Positions 1 to 8,357 of a stretch of DNA of 26,739 nt are shown here, in pieces. The stretch's first letter is position 1, and each line of letters begins with the position of its first letter. This DNA comes from Mangrovibacterium sp047972415 (lineage in GTDB: Bacteria > Bacteroidota > Bacteroidia > Bacteroidales > Prolixibacteraceae). The translations under genes were made by a program, and so were the position numbers. The notes beneath the pieces are model-generated. The model saw only the letters and a program-made list of their open reading frames with translations. It was not told the origin of the DNA and did not search any database. The stretch is from positions 1-26,739 of the forward strand of contig JBKEAN010000233.1 in the NCBI GenBank assembly GCA_047972415.1, given 5' to 3'.

Positions 1-1
1 C

Positions 2-178
2 GGCGAATCGGGCAAAGGCTTTTGGACTTTTTATGGTGGCCACGACCCCGAGGACTACCGCCACTTGGTTGGCGATCCGCCCACCGACTTGAGCCTGTAC
101 CCCAACTCGCCAGGCTACCGGCTTATTCTGAACAATGTACTTTTTCCCGCTGCCAAAAAGAAAAAGCAGAAGACCTAA
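2..178 (+). CDS. 3' end of a conserved Bacteroidota protein, usually annotated asparagine synthetase B
   Basis: Only the last 58 codons are in the window, reading in frame from base 2 to the TAA at 176-178. The visible C-terminus contains GFWTFYGGHDPEDYRH, then VGDPPTDL, LYPNSPGYRLILNN and a basic tail ending KKKKQKT. From memory this matches the end of a roughly 420-residue Bacteroidota protein that databases often name asparagine synthetase B, although it does not look like a true AsnB; its real role is unknown to me. The strand is opposite to the susC remnant that follows, and dispersed-repeat DNA separates the two. The coding call is secure because the frame is open with Bacteroidota-like composition. 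The family name rests on recall of the C-terminal motif only. Confidence 0.6.
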   Translation, partial: GESGKGFWTFYGGHDPEDYRHLVGDPPTDLSLYPNSPGYRLILNNVLFPAAKKKKQKT

Positions 179-248
179 AATGGTTGAACACCGTTGGAGG
201 CTGTTGAAGAGAATTGAAGGGGTTGATGGTTTTTTGTTGTTTTTGGTG

Positions 249-416
249 TCGTTCGTCTGCGTTCTCTGCGGTTAAAGAAATTAAACACGAAGGCGCGAAG
301 ACACGAAGAATAGAATCCCCTAAAAGAAATAAACGGTCAAAATTATAAATAAAGGAATGCCTTTGTGCCTTTTGTGGTTAAAGATTGAACGCGAAAGCGC
401 AAGGTTTTTTTTCGCT
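249..416. repeat. Dispersed intergenic repeat fragments in inverted orientation
   Basis: Bases 249-310 carry, on the plus strand, the words GTTCTCTGCGGTTAAAG and TTAAACACGAAGGCGCGAAG. Bases 361-381, read on the minus strand, give TTAACCACAAAAGGCACAAA, a related word in inverted orientation. Words of this type (CCGCAGAGAACGCAG, CACAAAGGCACAAAG) are, from general knowledge, scattered through intergenic DNA of many Bacteroidota and other bacteria with no known function. The block lies exactly where the susC remnant loses homology, and the last ~25 codons of that reading frame are read through the repeat. The stretch 179-248 shows nothing recognisable. Confidence 0.6.
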
Positions 417-1956
417 GTTTCCGGTGGTTGAGGGTCCAACGCTTGCGGGTATAGTTCGTTTCGCTGATTAAGCCGTTGTACCCGTATCCGTCGCCGGTCT
501 CAGGGAGCCATGCATAAATGTTATCCAACAACGAAACGTCGGCACCAACCAGTGATTTCAGCGTTAAACCTTTTACCGGGCTAATCTCGATATATCCCGT
601 AGGCATTAAGCGGTACGATTCATTTTCCTGGACATTATTATTCAGTACCCATACAATGTTGGGAACGGTCAGTTCAATTGGGATAAGGTTAGCTCCACGG
701 CCCAAGCTTTTAGGGCTTTGCACATCAATGTTGTACCCTGTGGGGTGTGTATCGCTGTAAACGGCAACGTTTGGGAGCATCCGGTTCGTTGCATACATGT
801 TATCCGAAATACTGTTGGTCCCTTTAATTGGGCCGGAGTTTTTTTGGTATGAGCTATTCAGCGATATCCCGGCTTTCATCCAATTTAACAGTTTGTGATC
901 TACTGTGCTGTTGAATGTGTACCGGCTAAAGTTGTTGTTGATAACAGTACCTTCCTGTTTACTGTAACCGCCCGAGATGTAGAATTGTGTTTTATCGGTA
1001 CCGCCGGATACTGACAGCGAATGGCTTTGTTGGAACCCTGTACGGAATACGTAATCATTCCAGTTGGTGTTCGTCCCGTTTTCGTCCATTACGGCGTTTT
1101 TCGTAGATGAACCGGCATTGGCGTATTTCTCATTGGCAATGGTTACAAATTGCTCGGCGTTGAGCAAATCATACAGTTTTGATGCTTTTGAAAAGGCGCC
1201 CCAAACATCGTAGGTAACTTTTGTTTCCTGTATCTTCCCTTTTTTAGTGGTTACCAGTATAACCCCGTTAGATGCCCTGGAACCATAAATAGCGGTTGCT
1301 GCACCGTCTTTCAGTATTTCAATCGATTCAATATCGTTTGGGTTAATATCGGCCAGCGGGTTGTTGTTGGTGTAAGAACCTCCAATATTCCCGGTGGTAA
1401 TGGGGACTCCGTTAACAACAAAAAGCGGTTGCGAACCCGACGAAATGGTGTTTACCCCACGGATACGGATGTTGGGCGGGGTACCTAAGTCGCCCGAAGC
1501 TTGTGTAATTTGAACGCCCGAAGCACGCCCTGCCAGCTGCTGAACGAAACTGGGCGAAGCTTTCTCCGAAAGTTCTGATCCTTTAACCTGCGAAATGGAA
1601 CTTGTTACGTCCTTCTTCTTCTGGGTACCGTAACCAACCACAACCACCTCGTCAACTCCAACAATGTCTGAACTCATAGATACGTTAAGGGTTGAACCGG
1701 TGGCTTTAACCTCCTGGGTTTGCATACCAACAAAAGAAAAGACAAGCGTAGCCGCGTTCTCAGTAACCCTTATAACATACCGCCCATCAACATTGGTTAT
1801 AGTCCCCAGTGTTGTACCCTTTACGGCAATCGATACTCCAGGTATCGGACTTCCGTCGTCAGCAGAAGTCACAGTACCTGTAACCTCACGGGTTTGTGCC
1901 AATGCGGCAGATAACCCAAATGCAATAATTGCAAGTAACAGCGTGATTTTTTTCAT
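343..1956 (-). pseudogene. SusC/RagA TonB-dependent transporter, truncated to its N-terminal half
   Basis: The start is taken at 1956, where MKKITLLLAIIAFGLSAALA forms a signal peptide nearly identical to that of the intact susC at 8098; the frame is open up to 2133 but that extension lies in the leader. The protein then shows a carboxypeptidase-regulatory-like domain (VTGTVTSADDGSPIPGVS), a TonB-box-like stretch (DEVVVVGYGT), the plug domain (IRIRGVNTI, DGAATAIYGSRASNGVI) and the first barrel strands. Homology stops after about residue 510; the family normally runs to about 1000. The last ~25 codons, ending LTTKGTKAFLYL, are read through dispersed-repeat DNA. No susD follows. A half barrel cannot form a transporter, so I call it a decayed duplicate. 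Confidence 0.85.
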
Positions 1957-2260
1957 AGAATTATTAATTGTTAAAGTATAAAGCCACGAATCAATAAAAA
2001 ACGAAATTGAAAACCACAAAGAAGCCCAGACCTCTGCCGGCTTTGTTTGTAAATACAATAAATTTAAGTTGGATGCCATCTTCCCCAAAATGGTGTTCCC
2101 CTTGTCGTGTTCAACCTGTGCTAATATATACAAAAAAGTTTAAATTTTATTAATATGTGTTAATTGTGCAGCAGTGTGCCGCAAAGATTGCCTGAGCGGT
2201 ACATTACCCCCCAAAAAAAAATATCGGGGCAAGCAAGTATTTTCGGGGAGAATGCCGTAA
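1957..2260 (-). repeat. Duplicated susC leader/promoter region, copy 1 (copy 2 at 8099-8400)
   Basis: This 304-bp stretch aligns along its whole length with 8099-8400. Shared landmarks in the same order are ATTATTAATTGTTAAAGTAT next to the start codon, TAAATACAATAAA, GGATGCCATCTT, GGTACATTACCCCC followed by an A-run, and GAATGCCGTA at the far end. Right after GAATGCCGTA copy 1 jumps into the C-terminal part of the small gene, whereas copy 2 continues for about 390 bp more before reaching the same point. The duplication therefore predates a deletion in copy 1. Confidence 0.85.
2182..2215 (-). promoter_or_regulatory. Decayed copy of the susC promoter
   Basis: On the minus strand a T-run ending TTTG (2212-2215) is followed by AATCTTTG (2182-2189). 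This aligns with the better promoter upstream of 8098, where the second element is TATTTTTG. Here it has lost the leading TA of the TAnnTTTG consensus, and the spacing is 22 instead of 21. Whether it still works cannot be told. Confidence 0.45.
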
Positions 2261-2470
2261 CCTGCACTGCGTGAGGCCCGGGCAAAAGCGATTGCCGAAA
2301 TGCTGAACGACACGCTTTTGGTGTTGGGGACCGATGTGTATTACAGCGGTATTGCTTACTACCGGAATATCTGGCTACTGGCGCAGCAGAATGTAAAGGC
2401 TGCGAAAACGGTTTATGAAGATTTGTCGGCGCAATTTCCCGATCGCCCGGGATCTTCACCCGCGAAGTAA
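2261..2470 (+). pseudogene. C-terminal remnant of the small helical protein gene found intact at 8524
   Basis: Read from 2261 the frame gives PALREARAKAIAEMLNDTLL, then VLGTDVYYSGIAYYRNI, LLAQQNVKAAKTVYEDL and the end FPDRPGSSPAK, closing with TAA at 2468-2470. It aligns without gaps to the last ~70 residues of the 8524-9000 protein (QPREARINAIADLMSDTLLL and onward). The first ~90 codons and the start are missing. The junction at 2260/2261 joins leader DNA directly to mid-gene. There is no start codon or promoter in a sensible place, so it is a broken paralogue. Confidence 0.85.
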
Positions 2471-2544
2471 GTCCACTATTCTCTTTAAAAGATTGGTTAT
2501 TGGTTGGCGGCCCTTTCTTTTTCGGAAGAGGGGCTTTCAGTTTT

Positions 2545-2730
2545 TAACCTCTTCCGAAGGACTTACAGGCTGTTGCTTACAGCCAAAAGCCCCTTTGCGA
2601 CGACCAATTACCCCTTCGGAAGACCCTATTGGCTGTTCGGGACAGGTTTTAGTCTGTTCCGAACAAGTGAAAACCCCTTCAGTAAAGCCTTTAGCCTGTA
2701 ACGAAGGGCCAATAACCCGTGCCGGAGAGC
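2545..2730. repeat. Array of short dyad symmetries with about 21-bp period, tract 1
   Basis: Short inverted repeats are centred near 2555 (CTTC-C-GAAG), 2576 (GGCTGT/ACAGCC), 2618 (CTTC-G-GAAG), 2639 (CTGT/ACAG), 2660 (TGTTC-C-GAACA), 2682 (CTT/AAG), 2701 (CCT/AGG) and 2721 (CCG/CGG). Steps are about 21 bp, with one slot near 2597 lacking a clear dyad. The arms differ from unit to unit, so this is not a simple tandem repeat. Longer hairpins also form between neighbours (2634-2665) and just before the array (2521-2531 with 2548-2558, 11 bp perfect). It starts about 75 bp after the pseudogene stop. Confidence 0.6.
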
Positions 2731-2736
2731 TTGTAC

Positions 2737-2767
2737 GAAAAAGCCGCCCCGGAGTGGGAGCGGCTTT
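2737..2767 (-). terminator. Rho-independent terminator of the 8098-2792 operon
   Basis: On the minus strand AAAGCCGC and GCGGCTTT form a perfect 8-bp stem with a 12-nt loop, and the last stem Ts continue to give TTTTT. It lies 25 nt past the last stop codon of the susC-susD-lipoprotein operon. Confidence 0.75.
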
Positions 2768-2791
2768 GTACGTATGGTGAACATTCAAACT

Positions 2792-3521
2792 TTACAAGGT
2801 TACCGTAAAGGTGCCGGTACTTTCTTCTCCAAAGTCTCCAGTAGCACTAAACAGTACAGTTGTGCCTTTGGTTAAGGTAACCGACCCATTGGCAGGATAC
2901 GAAAGCCCGTCTCCGTAATCATCAAATACGGAGAAGGTGTAGGTTCCGTTTTCGAGGCAAAAGCTGGTTGACAACTTGGCTAACCCATCGGTGTAGGCAC
3001 TACTGGATGCTACTGCTTCACCGGTTGAATCCAATAGTTCCCAAGAACATTCGCTGGCGTAACCATCAAACACAATATCGAGAAATACCTCATTTTTGCG
3101 ACAAATCTGCTTTATATTTATTGCAGTCACAGAGGTGGAGTTATAAACCCTCTTCGCCTTCGAACTTTAAGGTGAGCTTTTTCCCTTCACCTATATTTAC
3201 GTCGTTAAGGGTTAACTCGATGACCCCAATGTTTGAATTGGCGGGAACGGTCACCGTTGCCGGGACAGAATAAGCACCGGATTCGGCTGTTGTGTTTGTT
3301 GCATCAACTAGGATGGTATAGCTCCGGTCTGTTGAGGCCACATTGGTTGTGAATACTTTTATTGAGTGAACGGTTGATCCGTCAATGTCCACACCCAAAT
3401 CAAGGCTTGCTTTCTCGAAGGTTATAAAGTTGAGATTTTTTGTAAACTCGGGATCATCGGAACAGCTATTTAACAAGAGGCCGATCGTTAACAGCAATGA
3501 TAAGTAGGTTATTCTTTTCAT
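2792..3521 (-). pseudogene. Two-domain surface lipoprotein gene interrupted by a frameshift
   Basis: The 5' part (3521 to the stop at 3141) encodes MKRITYLSLLLTIGLLLNSC, a lipoprotein signal with C20, then a Calx-beta/DUF4843-like beta domain (AESGAYSVPATVTVPANS, GEGKKLTLKFEGEEG). The 3' part (to 2792) lies in the +1 frame and encodes a domain with CSWELLDSTGEAVA and VFDDYGDGLSYP, a type seen from memory in secreted Bacteroidota proteins. Joining FEGEEG to VYNSTSVTAINIK in the other frame gives one continuous protein of about 243 residues. One base missing in the run at 3148-3150 would explain the break. It follows susD by about 20 bp, so an accessory surface-binding lipoprotein is likely. 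This could be a true inactivation or a sequencing error. Confidence 0.75.
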
Positions 3522-3542
3522 AGTAATTACAGGTTAAAAAAT

Positions 3543-4982
3543 TTAACGTCCATCATTTACCGAAGCGTCGATGTTCGGGTTCGAATCGATTTCGGCCTGA
3601 GGGATTTTCAGGTAGAATCGTTTATCGTTCGGTTCCAGGTTTACAACAATGCGGTGGTTTGAACCCCTTGAGATCCCCCGTTGCAAGCGTTTAGCATCAA
3701 ACCATTGGACACCGAACTCGCCATAGAGCTCTTTTCTGCGTTCCAACAGGATTTCTTCGAGTAGGGCGGTGCCTGTAGCCGACGATTTTACGGCTTCGGG
3801 ATCGCGGTTCGACTGGAGTTTGAACAGCAAATTGTGAGCCTCTGTTTCGGAGCTTTGATGATAGAGTGCTTCGGCTTCGATCAAAATCATTTCGGCAGTC
3901 CGCATAATTGGAATGTCGGCTGAAAATGAAAATACAAACTTTGAAGTAACATATTCCTGAAAGTTTCCTGCTGGCGCATCATAAAGGTTTTGGAACAGGT
4001 TACGGATGTCGGTAGAGGAGAACGTTGTCACAAAATTAACATCAACATAGGTTCCGTAATAAGCATCGGCGTAGTGGTCGGTAAATGCATGAGGGGCTAC
4101 GTAGTAGTAGTTGCTTTGGTCAGATTGCTGATCCATCCCCCAAATCCATTCACTGGCTTCAATATTATCAAACCCATCGGTGTACTCATCGGCATAAAGC
4201 GCGTCGTCGGGATTGCCTCCGTAAGCTGCATTTGCAGCGGTTTCAACTTGGTCCCAGTCTTTATTCATTGCCATTAATATCCGGGCTTTAATTCCATAGG
4301 CAACACTTTTGTTGATATACGATTTTCCCAGACGTGATTCGGGCAGGTCGGCAATTGCATCGTTAATGTCGGATAAAATCAGGGTGTACATCTCTTCCAG
4401 AGTACTCATTCCTTTGGGCTCCAGTTCTATTTTGTCATAAATCGGAGGAGCTGGAGCGTTTGGGTTAACTGCGTACGACAGTTGAAATTCGAGTGCCAAC
4501 TGGAAGTAGAAGTACGCACGTAAAGCTTTTCCGTGAGCAATATAAATGGCCTTATCACTGTCGGGCAAAGATCCGTTTGTTACTCCTTCAATCAAGGTAT
4601 TGGCATGGTTCACCATGTCGTACAGAAACTGCCAGGTTACACGAACCCGGCGGTAGGTCGGTTCGCGGTTATCGTTGGCATAATCAAAGTTATACCACGA
4701 GTTTTGGATTAAGTCACTGCCTTTTAATACCCGGGCAAAGTATATTGAATAGATACCGCCTACGTCGGTACTTGCAACATCGGTATCGTATTCGTACTGT
4801 TCGCGCATGTTGCGGTAAATACCCGAAAGGTAGGCATCCACCCCGTCGGTTGACGAATAGATAGCATCAGAGGTCAGACTGTCGGTCGGTTTTGGTTCGT
4901 CCAGAAATGACTCACATGCAGAGAAGGTGACTGCGACCAAAACTCCCAATAAGAGTATTTTTATATTTTTCATAGTCCTCAT
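3543..4982 (-). CDS. SusD/RagB-family nutrient-binding outer-membrane lipoprotein
   Basis: The 479-residue product starts with a lipoprotein signal, lipobox TFSAC at residues 19-23, followed by ESFLDEPKPTDSLTSDAIYS, typical of the SusD N-terminus. A second ATG three codons in (4973) gives an equally good signal peptide, so the exact start is open. Family hallmarks include ALRAYFYFQLALEF near residue 150 and the C-terminal RRKELYGEFGVQWFDAKRLQ. The gene lies 11 bp after the susC stop, the normal coupling of the pair. SusD proteins form the lid over the SusC barrel and bind ligand at the cell surface. No glycosidase, peptidase or regulator is linked, so the substrate cannot be inferred. Confidence 0.93.
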   Translation of the reverse strand: MRTMKNIKILLLGVLVAVTFSACESFLDEPKPTDSLTSDAIYSSTDGVDAYLSGIYRNMREQYEYDTDVASTDVGGIYSIYFARVLKGSDLIQNSWYNFDYANDNREPTYRRVRVTWQFLYDMVNHANTLIEGVTNGSLPDSDKAIYIAHGKALRAYFYFQLALEFQLSYAVNPNAPAPPIYDKIELEPKGMSTLEEMYTLILSDINDAIADLPESRLGKSYINKSVAYGIKARILMAMNKDWDQVETAANAAYGGNPDDALYADEYTDGFDNIEASEWIWGMDQQSDQSNYYYVAPHAFTDHYADAYYGTYVDVNFVTTFSSTDIRNLFQNLYDAPAGNFQEYVTSKFVFSFSADIPIMRTAEMILIEAEALYHQSSETEAHNLLFKLQSNRDPEAVKSSATGTALLEEILLERRKELYGEFGVQWFDAKRLQRGISRGSNHRIVVNLEPNDKRFYLKIPQAEIDSNPNIDASVNDGR

Positions 4983-4993
4983 TTTCTAAGTGA

Positions 4994-7900
4994 TTATAAT
5001 TCAATGTTAATACCGAAGGAAACGGTTTTCATCAGGTTGGAACGGTTGTTGGTTGTTCCGCTGATGCTTTGTTCCGGGTCAATCCCTTTATGAGATTGGT
5101 AAGTCCAGATATTATCGGCTTGCATATAAACCCGGCAATTTTGAATGTTTACCCGACTGATAACTGATTTGGGTAAGTTGTATCCAATTGTCAGAGCCTT
5201 CAACCGAACGTAGTCATTATCATAGAGGAAACGTGTCGAAGTGCTGTTGTAGTCATTGTTAGAGTTGAACAACTTGGGTACATCGGTTATATCGCCCGGG
5301 TTTTGCCACCTGTCAACAATATCGGCAGATAATTGGTAGCCGGCAGATTCAAGACTGCTCATTAAACCAGCATAAGACGAGTCGTAAATTTTACCGCCAA
5401 AGCTGTAATTAAACATGATGTTGATGTCAAATCCTTTAAACCTAAAGTAAGAAGACAAACCGCCAATCACATCTGGAAGAGCTGATCCCTGGTAATACTT
5501 TCCCGCTTCTGAATAAACCTCTGTTAACACTTTCTCTCCGTTAGCATCATCTTTATACCACATGGCATTACCGTTGGCTGGGTTAACACCCGCATATTCC
5601 TGAATGAAGAAGTCGTAAATTGATTTCCCCACCATCCATTTTTTTGTTCCACTGACAATTTCGTCCTGGGGAAGTTTTAACAACTTGTTTTCATTGGTCG
5701 AAATATTAAATGAAGATGACCAGTAGATATCTTTTTTATCAATATTGATTGTATTCACTATAAATTCGAAACCGGTATTACGGACAGTACCCACATTGGT
5801 ATAAATGTAGGGGTCACCTAAAGAAGGAGCCAAGGGCTTATTGAACAACAGGTCGATCGACTTTTTATTGTAGTATTCAATAGTTCCGTTTACACGGTTA
5901 TTGAAGAAACCGTAGTCCAAGGCCACGTTGAACAGAGAAGTTTTTTCCCAAGTAATGTCTGGATCAACCACGCCGCCCTGTAAAACGCCGGTATTAACAC
6001 CATTATTCCATCCGGTGTTATAAACTTCCATATAGGGAAAATAGCCGATTCCCTGGTTATTCCCCAATTCACCGTAGGAGCTTCTCAGTTTGATAAGTGA
6101 AATTTGTTCAACCGATGAGAGGAACCCTTCGTCAGAAAGAATCCAGCTTCCACCTACGGAGAAGAAGTTGCCCCAGCGATTATCTTTTGAGAATTTAGTC
6201 GAGGCATCGCGGCGGAAACTGAAGTCAATGAAATATTTTGACCTAAAGCTGTAATCAGCACGTGCCATATAGCTAACTAAGCGTTCCGGGCTAATATAGC
6301 CGTCCACGCCTTCTGGCACCGTACTTCCCGAAAGTACTTTTACATTTGGCAGGAAACCGGTTGCCTGTGCATCCATGTAATTGTATTTATAGTCGAAAGT
6401 CTCAGTTATCAGATCAACGTTGAAAGAGTGATCGTTCAAGGTCTTAGTGTAGTTCAACAGGTTTGTCCAAGTGGTCGATTCTGTGATAGTACGTTCTTGC
6501 GAAACACGGCCTTTTACAGAGGCAGCAGAGCCAAACTCGTTGTGGTCATATTCATATGAATCGAAGAGATAGCGTTCGTAGCCAAAGGTTGTTTTAAAAC
6601 TAAGTCCTTCGTAAAGGTCAAATTTCAATGCGGTGGACGATAGCAGGTTCGAACGGGTATAGAGGATGTCATTTATCATGTTGGATGAAACGGCGTTTTC
6701 CCCTCCGAGTACAGGGCGCACAGCATTAACAGCTTGTCCGCCTCCGGCATTACCATAGTCGTAGATTGGGTTGCCTCCTGAGTCCAGTTTGATGGTACCC
6801 TGTGCATCGCGGGCATAAAGAGGGTAAATGTTTGGTACCACATAAACCCATTGCAATGAACTGGTGTAAGAGGTTCCTGCTTGGTTGGGGTAGTTCTGAA
6901 GAGATTTAGAGAACGAATTATTAGTTGACAATTCCAACCATTCTTTCAATTTGGCATTCAGGTTTACACGGGCAGAATAGCGTTCAAAGTTTGACTCAAT
7001 AACAGCCCCGTCTTGGTTTAGGTAGCTTCCACTTACGAAGTAGTTAATATCGGAAGATCCACCAGTCGCGTTCAGGCTGTACTCGTTGTAGAATGCATTG
7101 TCTTCCGTCAGTTCGTCGTACCAATCGGTATCCCAAAGGAGCTCTGCCCCCGAAGTAATTTGGCCATCAGTACCAACAGGGTTTGTTACATTGTATGGAT
7201 TATAACGCAAAGTACTTATCAGATTGTTTGTTGCATAAGTGGCTGATTCTTCGGCAGTCCGACCATCAACGTATTGGCGTTTGTTTTTTATTGATTCCCA
7301 CGAGTATTTCATATAATCTTCGGCGGAAACAAGATCATAAGTGTCGACAGCAGGGTTCGAGTAGCCCACTTTAGCGTTGAAGGTTATTTTCGATTCTTTG
7401 GCACCATATTTCCCGTTTTTTGTGGTAATAAGGATAACTCCATTGGATGCTCTTGAACCATACAGTGCAGAAGCTGACGCATCTTTCAATACGTTTATCG
7501 ATTCAATTTGCTCTGCGCTGATGGAGTTCAGATTCCCCGAGAAAACAATTCCATCCACAACAATCAACGGTTCGCTGGAAATGTTCACACTTCCAATACC
7601 ACGAATACGGATAGTTGGGTTTTCTCCTGGTTGTCCACCCGAGGTAAGAATATTAACCCCTGGAGCAGAACCTTGAATCGCGCGTAAAGGCGATATCGCC
7701 GTTTGGTTCTCTAATACATCCGAGCCAACACTGGTGACAGCGCCGGTCAATGAACGTTTGGTCTTCGTACCATAAGCCACAACAATTACTTCGTCAACCC
7801 CAACGGTTTCTAAGCGCATCTTTACATTAATCTGATTTGAAGATATTGCAAGTCTCTGAGTTTGCATACCAACAAACGAGAATACTAGAGTCTTAGCATC

Positions 7901-8098
7901 GGCCGACACTTTTAGTGAGTAATTACCATCAATATCAGTAATTGTTCCTAAAGTTGTCCCTTCAACAGAAACCGATACACCAGGTAGAGAACTCCCGTCA
8001 TCGGCAGAAGTCACTTTACCCGTAACTTCGCGGGTTTGTGCCAGTGCGGCAGATAACCCAAATGCAATAATTGCAAGTAACAGTGTGATTTTTTTCAT
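4994..8098 (-). CDS. SusC/RagA-family TonB-dependent outer-membrane transporter
   Basis: The 1034-residue protein is full length for the family. It has a signal peptide (MKKITLLLAIIAFGLSAALA), a carboxypeptidase-regulatory-like domain at about residues 23-95 (TGKVTSADDGSSLPGVSVSV), a TonB-box-like segment (DEVIVVAYGT), the plug domain (NPTIRIRGIG, DASASALYGSRASNGVILIT) and a C-terminal 22-strand-type barrel ending KTVSFGINIEL. The start at 8098 is fixed by the signal peptide. The gene is first in the operon with susD and a frameshifted lipoprotein, behind a ~230-nt leader. Its first ~80 bases are almost identical to those of the truncated copy at 1956, while the plug and barrel diverge. It imports an unidentified oligomer with its SusD partner, using TonB energy. 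Confidence 0.95.
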   Translation of the reverse strand: MKKITLLLAIIAFGLSAALAQTREVTGKVTSADDGSSLPGVSVSVEGTTLGTITDIDGNYSLKVSADAKTLVFSFVGMQTQRLAISSNQINVKMRLETVGVDEVIVVAYGTKTKRSLTGAVTSVGSDVLENQTAISPLRAIQGSAPGVNILTSGGQPGENPTIRIRGIGSVNISSEPLIVVDGIVFSGNLNSISAEQIESINVLKDASASALYGSRASNGVILITTKNGKYGAKESKITFNAKVGYSNPAVDTYDLVSAEDYMKYSWESIKNKRQYVDGRTAEESATYATNNLISTLRYNPYNVTNPVGTDGQITSGAELLWDTDWYDELTEDNAFYNEYSLNATGGSSDINYFVSGSYLNQDGAVIESNFERYSARVNLNAKLKEWLELSTNNSFSKSLQNYPNQAGTSYTSSLQWVYVVPNIYPLYARDAQGTIKLDSGGNPIYDYGNAGGGQAVNAVRPVLGGENAVSSNMINDILYTRSNLLSSTALKFDLYEGLSFKTTFGYERYLFDSYEYDHNEFGSAASVKGRVSQERTITESTTWTNLLNYTKTLNDHSFNVDLITETFDYKYNYMDAQATGFLPNVKVLSGSTVPEGVDGYISPERLVSYMARADYSFRSKYFIDFSFRRDASTKFSKDNRWGNFFSVGGSWILSDEGFLSSVEQISLIKLRSSYGELGNNQGIGYFPYMEVYNTGWNNGVNTGVLQGGVVDPDITWEKTSLFNVALDYGFFNNRVNGTIEYYNKKSIDLLFNKPLAPSLGDPYIYTNVGTVRNTGFEFIVNTINIDKKDIYWSSSFNISTNENKLLKLPQDEIVSGTKKWMVGKSIYDFFIQEYAGVNPANGNAMWYKDDANGEKVLTEVYSEAGKYYQGSALPDVIGGLSSYFRFKGFDINIMFNYSFGGKIYDSSYAGLMSSLESAGYQLSADIVDRWQNPGDITDVPKLFNSNNDYNSTSTRFLYDNDYVRLKALTIGYNLPKSVISRVNIQNCRVYMQADNIWTYQSHKGIDPEQSISGTTNNRSNLMKTVSFGINIEL

Positions 8099-8216
8099 AG
8101 GATTATTAATTGTTAAAGTATAAAGCCACGAACCTATTGAAAACTAAATTGAAACCACTGCAAAGCCCGACCCTCTGCCTGCTTCGTGTGTAAATACAAT
8201 AAAGTTAAGCCGGATG

Positions 8217-8236
8217 CCATCTTTCCTCAAAGATGG
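8217..8236 (-). promoter_or_regulatory. Conserved stem-loop in the susC leader
   Basis: On the transcript strand CCAUCUUU and AAAGAUGG make a perfect 8-bp stem around a GAGG loop, about 120 nt upstream of the start codon. The leader of the truncated paralogue (2076-2093) has the same structure at the same distance, with CCAUUUU/AAGAUGG, a GGGG loop and one C-to-U change that leaves a G-U pair. Pairing kept across divergence suggests an RNA element. Confidence 0.5.
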
Positions 8237-8324
8237 TATTCCCCCTCCTCCTGTTCAATTTGCGCCAATATATGAAAAAAGCTTAAATTTAACTAATAAG
8301 CGTTAAGAAAGCGACGGTGTATTA

Positions 8325-8357
8325 CAAAAATAGGCTGAGTGGTACATTACCCCCAAA
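8325..8357 (-). promoter_or_regulatory. Bacteroidetes-type promoter for the susC-susD operon
   Basis: The minus strand reads TTTG (8354-8357), 21 bases, then TATTTTTG (8325-8332). This matches the -33 TTTG / -7 TAnnTTTG consensus of the Bacteroidetes primary sigma factor. It predicts an untranslated leader of roughly 220 nt. Confidence 0.6.

Noticed and set aside
1957..2133. N-terminal extension of the truncated SusC reading frame up to 2133
   Set aside because: The extension lies in the leader shared with the 8098 gene, and the signal peptide begins at 1956.
2415..2780. 121-codon open frame across tract 1
   Set aside because: It overlaps the pseudogene in another frame and reads through hairpin repeats; no protein similarity to the frame in tract 2.
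3141..3151. GGGTTTA on the coding strand looks like a -1 slippery heptamer for programmed frameshifting
   Set aside because: It sits in the right register for a -1 slip, but the downstream domain is in the +1 frame; a -1 slip meets a stop codon after a few codons.
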